A stretch of DNA of 64,000 bases from GCA-002050365 sp038235165. Its GTDB lineage: Bacteria > Acidobacteriota > Blastocatellia > Pyrinomonadales > Pyrinomonadaceae. Of the stretch, positions 60,195 through 64,000 are shown piece by piece. The stretch spans positions 1-64,000 of the forward strand of contig JBBSUG010000022.1 of NCBI GenBank assembly GCA_038235165.1, in the 5' to 3' direction. A program made the position numbers and the translations under genes. Under the pieces are notes generated by a model that saw only the letters and a program-made list of their open reading frames with translations, did no database searches and was not told the DNA's origin. Position 1 is the first letter of the stretch, and each line of letters opens with the position of its first letter.

Positions 60195-61511
60195 ATGAAA
60201 GTTATTACTAATCCGAATAAAAAAATGTGGGGCGAAATTCTGGCGCGTCCGCGACTCGACGATACTTTTCTCGAACGGACGGTCGCCAATATTTTGAAGG
60301 ATGTCCGGCAGCACGGCGACGAGGCGTTAAAATTTTGCTCACGTCATTTTGATAAAGTCGAACTCGACGAATTTCTCGTGACGGAAGAAGAATTTGCCGC
60401 CGCCGAAGCGCAGGTTTCGACCGAATTAAAGGAAGCGATTGCAATTGCCAAAGCGAATATCGAAAAGTTTCACGCCGCTCAAGCCGAAAAGCCGCAGATC
60501 ATCGAAACAATGACCGGCGTCTTTTGCTGGCGCAAGTCGGTGGCGATTGAAAAAGTCGGACTGTATGTTCCGGCGGGAACCGCGCCGCTTTTTTCGACTG
60601 TCTTGATGTTGGCGATTCCGGCGAAAATCGCCGGATGCCGCGAAATCGTGATGTGTTCGCCGCCCGCCGCCGACGGCACGGTGAATTTTGCTACGCTTTA
60701 CGCGGCACAAATTTGCGGCGTGACGAAAGTTTTCAAAATCGGCGGCGCACAAGCCGTCGGCGCGATGGCTTTCGGAACTGAAACAGTGCCGCAGGTTTAC
60801 AAAATTTTCGGTCCCGGCAACCAATTTGTCACCGAAGCCAAACAGCAGGTCGTCAAACACGGCGCGGCGATTGATATGCCCGCCGGACCTTCGGAAGTGG
60901 CGGTTTTAGCCGACGAAACTTCGATTCCCGCCTTCGTCGCGGCAGATTTATTGTCGCAAGCCGAACACGGAGTTGACTCGCAGGTTTTGCTCGTTTCGAC
61001 GAGCGCAAAAGTTATTGACGAAGCGAACGCGGAAATCGAAAAACAGCTTGAAGTTTTGCCGCGCAAAAGCATCGCCGCCGCCGCGCTTGAAAATTCCAAA
61101 GCGATTTTGGTCGAAAATACGGAAACGGCACTCGAACTGCTTAACGAATATGCCGCCGAACATCTTATTTTAGCAGTCGAAAATGCCGAAGAGATCGCCG
61201 AAAAAGTGATTAACGCCGGTTCGGTGTTCATCGGCAATTACTCGTGCGAATCGGCGGGCGATTACGCTTCGGGAACAAATCACACGCTGCCGACGAACGG
61301 TTACGCCCGCAGTTTCAGCGGCGTTTCGCTCGATTCGTTCGTTAAAAAAATCACGTTTCAAAAGTTGACCGAAGACGGTATCAAAAACCTCGGTCGCGCC
61401 ATCGAATGTATGGCGGAAGCCGAGCAGTTACAGGCGCACAAAAACGCGATCACGGTTCGTTTGGATAAATTAGCCACGAACAAACACGAAAAGACACGAA
61501 AGGAATTGTAA
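60195..61511 (+). CDS. hisD: Histidinol dehydrogenase HisD
   Basis: This is a 438-residue zinc enzyme that oxidises histidinol to histidine in two NAD steps. GLYVPAGTAPLFSTVLMLAI, GTETVPQVYKIFGPGNQFVT and DMPAGPSEVAVLADETS are the main signatures. AEHGVDSQVLLV and SCESAGDYASGTNHTLPTNG hold metal and catalytic His residues. The Met at 60195 is the family start; codons upstream translate the GCAAAG repeat. The last 12 residues (TNKHEKTRKEL) are encoded by a CACGAAC-type repeat that continues past the stop, so this C-terminus is probably repeat-derived. Confidence 0.96.
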   Translation: MKVITNPNKKMWGEILARPRLDDTFLERTVANILKDVRQHGDEALKFCSRHFDKVELDEFLVTEEEFAAAEAQVSTELKEAIAIAKANIEKFHAAQAEKPQIIETMTGVFCWRKSVAIEKVGLYVPAGTAPLFSTVLMLAIPAKIAGCREIVMCSPPAADGTVNFATLYAAQICGVTKVFKIGGAQAVGAMAFGTETVPQVYKIFGPGNQFVTEAKQQVVKHGAAIDMPAGPSEVAVLADETSIPAFVAADLLSQAEHGVDSQVLLVSTSAKVIDEANAEIEKQLEVLPRKSIAAAALENSKAILVENTETALELLNEYAAEHLILAVENAEEIAEKVINAGSVFIGNYSCESAGDYASGTNHTLPTNGYARSFSGVSLDSFVKKITFQKLTEDGIKNLGRAIECMAEAEQLQAHKNAITVRLDKLATNKHEKTRKEL

Positions 61512-61566
61512 AAACTTCAAAATCTACATATTAAAAATTTCGTGAAATGTGCGTGTTTGTTCGTGG
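61474..61566. repeat. Inverted CACGAACAAACACG repeat spanning the hisD stop
   Basis: CCACGAACAAACACG (61474-61488, inside hisD) is the exact complement of CGTGTTTGTTCGTGG (61552-61566, just before hisC). AAGACACGAAAGG follows the first arm. It may fold in the mRNA across the hisD-hisC junction. Confidence 0.65.
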
Positions 61567-61577
61567 TTAAAAATCTT

Positions 61578-62633
61578 ATGAATTTAGAAAACATAGTTCG
61601 TGAAAATATCAAACGCTTAACGCCGTATTCGTCGGCGCGGAAAGAGTTTACCGGCGCGGCGCAGATTTTTCTCGATGCCAACGAAAACAGTTTCGGGTCG
61701 CCGCTGGAGAAAAATTACAATCGTTATCCCGACCCGCTGCAATGGGCAATAAAGGAGAAAATCGCCGCGATAAATGATGCTGCACCGTCTGAAATTTTTA
61801 TCGGCAACGGCAGCGATGAAGCGATTGATTTGCTGTTTCGCATTTTTTGCGAACCGCGCACGGACAATATTTTAATTTGTCCGCCGACTTATGGAATGTA
61901 TGAAGTTTCGGCGGAAATTAACGATGTTTCGATCAAAAAAGTTAATTTAACTGACAATTTTCAACTCGATTTGTCAGCGATAGAAAATGCGGTGGACGCG
62001 CAGACGAAGTTGCTTTTTGTTTGTTCACCGAATAATCCGACGGGGAATTCGTTTGCGCGGGAAGAAATTTTGAATTTAGCCAAAGATTTCGGCGGAATCG
62101 TCGTCGTTGACGAAGCGTATATTCATTTTTCCGATGCAAAGTCTTTGATGAGTGAAATCAACAATTTTCCGAATTTGGTCGTGCTGCAAACATTTTCGAA
62201 AGCGTGGGGTTTAGCCGGTTTGCGTGTGGGTTTGGCATTTGCCAATGCGGAAATTATTGAGCTTTTCAATAAAGTAAAGCCGCCGTATAATATTTCCGAA
62301 ATCGCGCAGAATGCAGTTTTAGACGCTTTGCAAAATGCCGATGAGGTTAAAACGACGATTGAAAAAATCATCACTGAACGCGAAAAACTCGTTGCCGATT
62401 TGCGGGATTTCGATTTTGTTGAAAAGATTTACCCGACCGATGCAAATTTTGTGCTGGTGAGAACGACCGACGCGCTAAAAATTTATAATTTCCTGCTTGC
62501 CGAAAAAATCGTCGTCCGCAACCGGAACAATGTCGAACTGTGCGGCGGTTGTCTGCGAATCACGGTCGGTACGCCGGAGGAAAACGAGAATTTGATGCGG
62601 GCGTTGAGAAAAGTAGTTACTGTAAATAGTTAG
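61578..62633 (+). CDS. hisC: Histidinol-phosphate aminotransferase HisC
   Basis: This is a 351-residue fold-type I PLP enzyme. It converts imidazoleacetol phosphate to histidinol phosphate using glutamate. LDANENSFGSPLEKNYNRYP is the substrate-side motif and IFIGNGSDEAIDLLFRIF follows. The PLP-lysine lies in TFSKAWGLAGLRVG. CSPNNPTGNSFAREEIL and VVDEAYIHFS complete the cofactor site. The Met at 61578 gives the usual start NLENIV. It is 66 bp after hisD and likely in the same operon. Confidence 0.96.
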   Translation: MNLENIVRENIKRLTPYSSARKEFTGAAQIFLDANENSFGSPLEKNYNRYPDPLQWAIKEKIAAINDAAPSEIFIGNGSDEAIDLLFRIFCEPRTDNILICPPTYGMYEVSAEINDVSIKKVNLTDNFQLDLSAIENAVDAQTKLLFVCSPNNPTGNSFAREEILNLAKDFGGIVVVDEAYIHFSDAKSLMSEINNFPNLVVLQTFSKAWGLAGLRVGLAFANAEIIELFNKVKPPYNISEIAQNAVLDALQNADEVKTTIEKIITEREKLVADLRDFDFVEKIYPTDANFVLVRTTDALKIYNFLLAEKIVVRNRNNVELCGGCLRITVGTPEENENLMRALRKVVTVNS

Positions 62634-62687
62634 TGCCAAAAATGTAATATAGACAGATGCCGCGAGTTATTTACAGCCACTGAAATT

Positions 62688-62876
62688 ATAAAAACATCGG
62701 TCAAAAACGGACACGTTGTCACGGCGGTTGACGATTATCGCGCCGATATTTTAATTGAAGATGAACAACTTTCGCTGAGCGGCAAGGCATTCGAAATGGA
62801 ATTTGTGAAACTACTTGTCAAAAGTGAGCGAATTGCAGCGATATTTGATGATTATCGAAAAAACATTTCAATTTAA
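62688..62876 (+). pseudogene. Dihydropyrimidinase N-terminus remnant
   Basis: In the frame that follows the hisC stop, IKTSVKNGHVVTAVDDYRAD then ILIEDEQ closely matches the opening strands of D-hydantoinase/dihydropyrimidinase (LIKNG.VVTA.D.Y.ADI.IE). It then changes abruptly to LSGKAFEMEFVKLLVKSERI and ends at TAA 62876. The second part may come from another protein that I cannot name. No start codon fits, and the rest of the amidohydrolase is absent. It occupies most of the 349-bp gap before the next gene. Confidence 0.55.
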
Positions 62877-62982
62877 AGCGGCAAATTTACCAGGGTCGGT
62901 CTAACCGAAACTTGACGTGCATTTGCTGATTTGTCACTGTGTCAATGAACCCTGACTTTGTAACCTGCTATGAAAATTTAAT

Positions 62983-64000
62983 GTGATCCGAGCGTTAATA
63001 TTTACCTTGTTTCTACTTGCTGCGACAGTGGCAGCGCAGTATCGGTTCGACAATTGGACGGCAGATGACGGGCTGCCGCAAAATTCGATTTATGACATCA
63101 AGCAAACGCCGGACGGTTATTTATGGATGGCGACGGTTGACGGGTTGGTCAGATTTGACGGTATGCGGTTCACTGTTTTTAATAAAAGCAATACGCCGGA
63201 AATTGTTAATAATCGGTTTATCAACCTATTCGTAGATTCAAGCGGAGATTTGTGGGCGGCGACCGAAGAAAGCGGTGTCGTGCGGCTTCACAACGGTCGG
63301 TTCAGCAGTTTCGGCGCAGCGGAAGGTGTTACAAGAGAAAACTCCTTTTTGTATGGTGACAGTGACGGCAACGCCTTATTGTTTGGGGACGATGATCGAA
63401 CAATTCATTTTTCGGACGGGCAATTTTCCTCATTCGATTGGGCGGCGACTTATCCGCAGACGGCAAATATCGTTCACTCTAAAAATACGATTATAGCTTG
63501 CAAACCTATTGCCGAATTCATGGAATGTCGTGTTGATGGTCGGCAATTGAGATTTTCCATAGCTGATAATTTAAACGACAACAGATTGCTGGCGGCAGCG
63601 CAGGATACAAAGGGAATTATCTGGTTGGTGACTTTCAAAGGAAAATTGATTCGGGTTGAAAACGGAAAGATAGTTCGCAGTTATGATGCGGCGGATGGTT
63701 TGCCGAAATATCCGACGCAGTTTTTGTTAGGTGCAAAATTACGGTTGATTTCGCGGGATGAACAGGGTTCGCTCTGGCTGACTGATCTGGAAACAATACG
63801 GAATGAATTGATCTTCAGAAAATCCGCCGATAGTTCGCCGAAAACCGGAGGTATTATCACGTCAAATCAGGACGGCGCGGAAAACCTTTTCACGGCATAT
63901 CAGGACGGCGAAGACAATTTTTGGTTCGGCACACTCCGCAACGGGTTATTTCGGGCGCGAAAAAAAGTCGTTACAACAATTTCGACTGCCGAGGGTTTGA
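62983..64000 (+). CDS. Two-component-type sensor propeller protein, 3' end cut
   Basis: The frame is open to the window edge for 339 codons. A GTG start gives a signal peptide (IRALIFTLFLLAATVAAQ). Repeats follow of the two-component regulator propeller type: FDNWTADDGLPQNSIYDIKQ, TPDGYLWMATVDGLVRFDG, SGDLWAATEESGVVRLHNGR and GSLWLTDLETI. In complete proteins the propeller is followed by a Y_Y_Y domain, a TM helix and a histidine kinase or GGDEF domain, none visible here. It probably senses a periplasmic carbohydrate or similar ligand. Confidence 0.85.
   Translation, partial: MIRALIFTLFLLAATVAAQYRFDNWTADDGLPQNSIYDIKQTPDGYLWMATVDGLVRFDGMRFTVFNKSNTPEIVNNRFINLFVDSSGDLWAATEESGVVRLHNGRFSSFGAAEGVTRENSFLYGDSDGNALLFGDDDRTIHFSDGQFSSFDWAATYPQTANIVHSKNTIIACKPIAEFMECRVDGRQLRFSIADNLNDNRLLAAAQDTKGIIWLVTFKGKLIRVENGKIVRSYDAADGLPKYPTQFLLGAKLRLISRDEQGSLWLTDLETIRNELIFRKSADSSPKTGGIITSNQDGAENLFTAYQDGEDNFWFGTLRNGLFRARKKVVTTISTAEGL

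Noticed and set aside
1..64000. CRISPR arrays, rRNA and tRNA genes
   Set aside because: I saw no regularly spaced repeats of about 28-37 bp and no rRNA-like or tRNA-like (GGTTCGAATCC-type) sequence in the gaps. A covariance-model scan would be decisive.

Overview
The window reads as the chromosome of a free-living Gram-negative bacterium, most probably an acidobacterium of the Blastocatellia/Pyrinomonadaceae kind (inference from gene content; there is no rRNA gene here). The pointers are a giant Oar-like TonB-dependent receptor with an N-terminal carboxypeptidase-regulatory domain, a Ser/Thr kinase fused to a PD40 beta-propeller, a zinc-ribbon/SH3 protein opening MKQCSVCKTTYTD, Uma2, DUF4388 and PrcB-type proteins, HrcA together with HspR, and many intergenic palindromes and low-complexity 'word' repeats. 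I found no CRISPR array, rRNA or tRNA gene. Coding density is high and most genes are housekeeping or envelope functions.

Layout. 0-8.8 kb: the edge of a transposase, DUF1499, a cation-diffusion transporter, a CPBP protease, an orphan MazE-like antitoxin with the first 21 codons of its lost toxin, asd, an SH3 protein, Uma2, two glycosyltransferases and a SprT-like protease. 8.9-13.1 kb: hrcA-grpE-dnaK, ended by a strong hairpin. 13.3-25.4 kb: lipoprotein, thioesterase, ABC exporter, mscL, an 11-mer-repeat membrane protein, PrcB protein, diguanylate cyclase, Cu-binding/SCO protein, an internally deleted GGDEF-EAL gene, a peroxiredoxin and a BchI-like AAA ATPase. 25.6-30.0 kb: a second chaperone cluster, dnaK-(broken antitoxin-mazF)-dnaJ-hspR. 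30-39 kb: TonB receptor, DUF4388, smc. 39-49 kb: membrane protein, aldehyde dehydrogenase with a divergent Lrp regulator and EamA exporter, kinase-PD40, secreted metallopeptidase. 49-52.6 kb: alanyl-tRNA synthetase encoded as two separate genes with a nucleotidyltransferase and a 40-residue protein lying between the halves. 53-59 kb: rsmG, a Lys-rich GIY-YIG-like protein, DinB, a flavoprotein, a small metallopeptidase, an FHA/DUF5715 protein. 59.2-62.6 kb: hisG-hisD-hisC. 62.7-64 kb: a dihydropyrimidinase remnant and the start of a two-component propeller protein.

How the genes work together. The Hsp70 machine is divided between two clusters with different repressors: HrcA with GrpE and DnaK1, HspR with DnaJ and DnaK2. 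The his genes form a biosynthetic block. The split alaS looks like a working four-gene operon (alaS-N, nucleotidyltransferase, small protein, alaS-C) in which no part of the enzyme is lost: the break lies in a loop between class II motif 3 and the RVIADH helix. This is the most unusual arrangement in the window.

Decay and mobility leave traces throughout: one toxin-antitoxin pair kept only its antitoxin, another has an intact toxin and an antitoxin interrupted by an in-frame stop, a cyclic-di-GMP gene has lost both catalytic centres, and short repeat words have invaded intergenic gaps and even the ends or interiors of coding regions (hisD, smc, possibly the ABC exporter).
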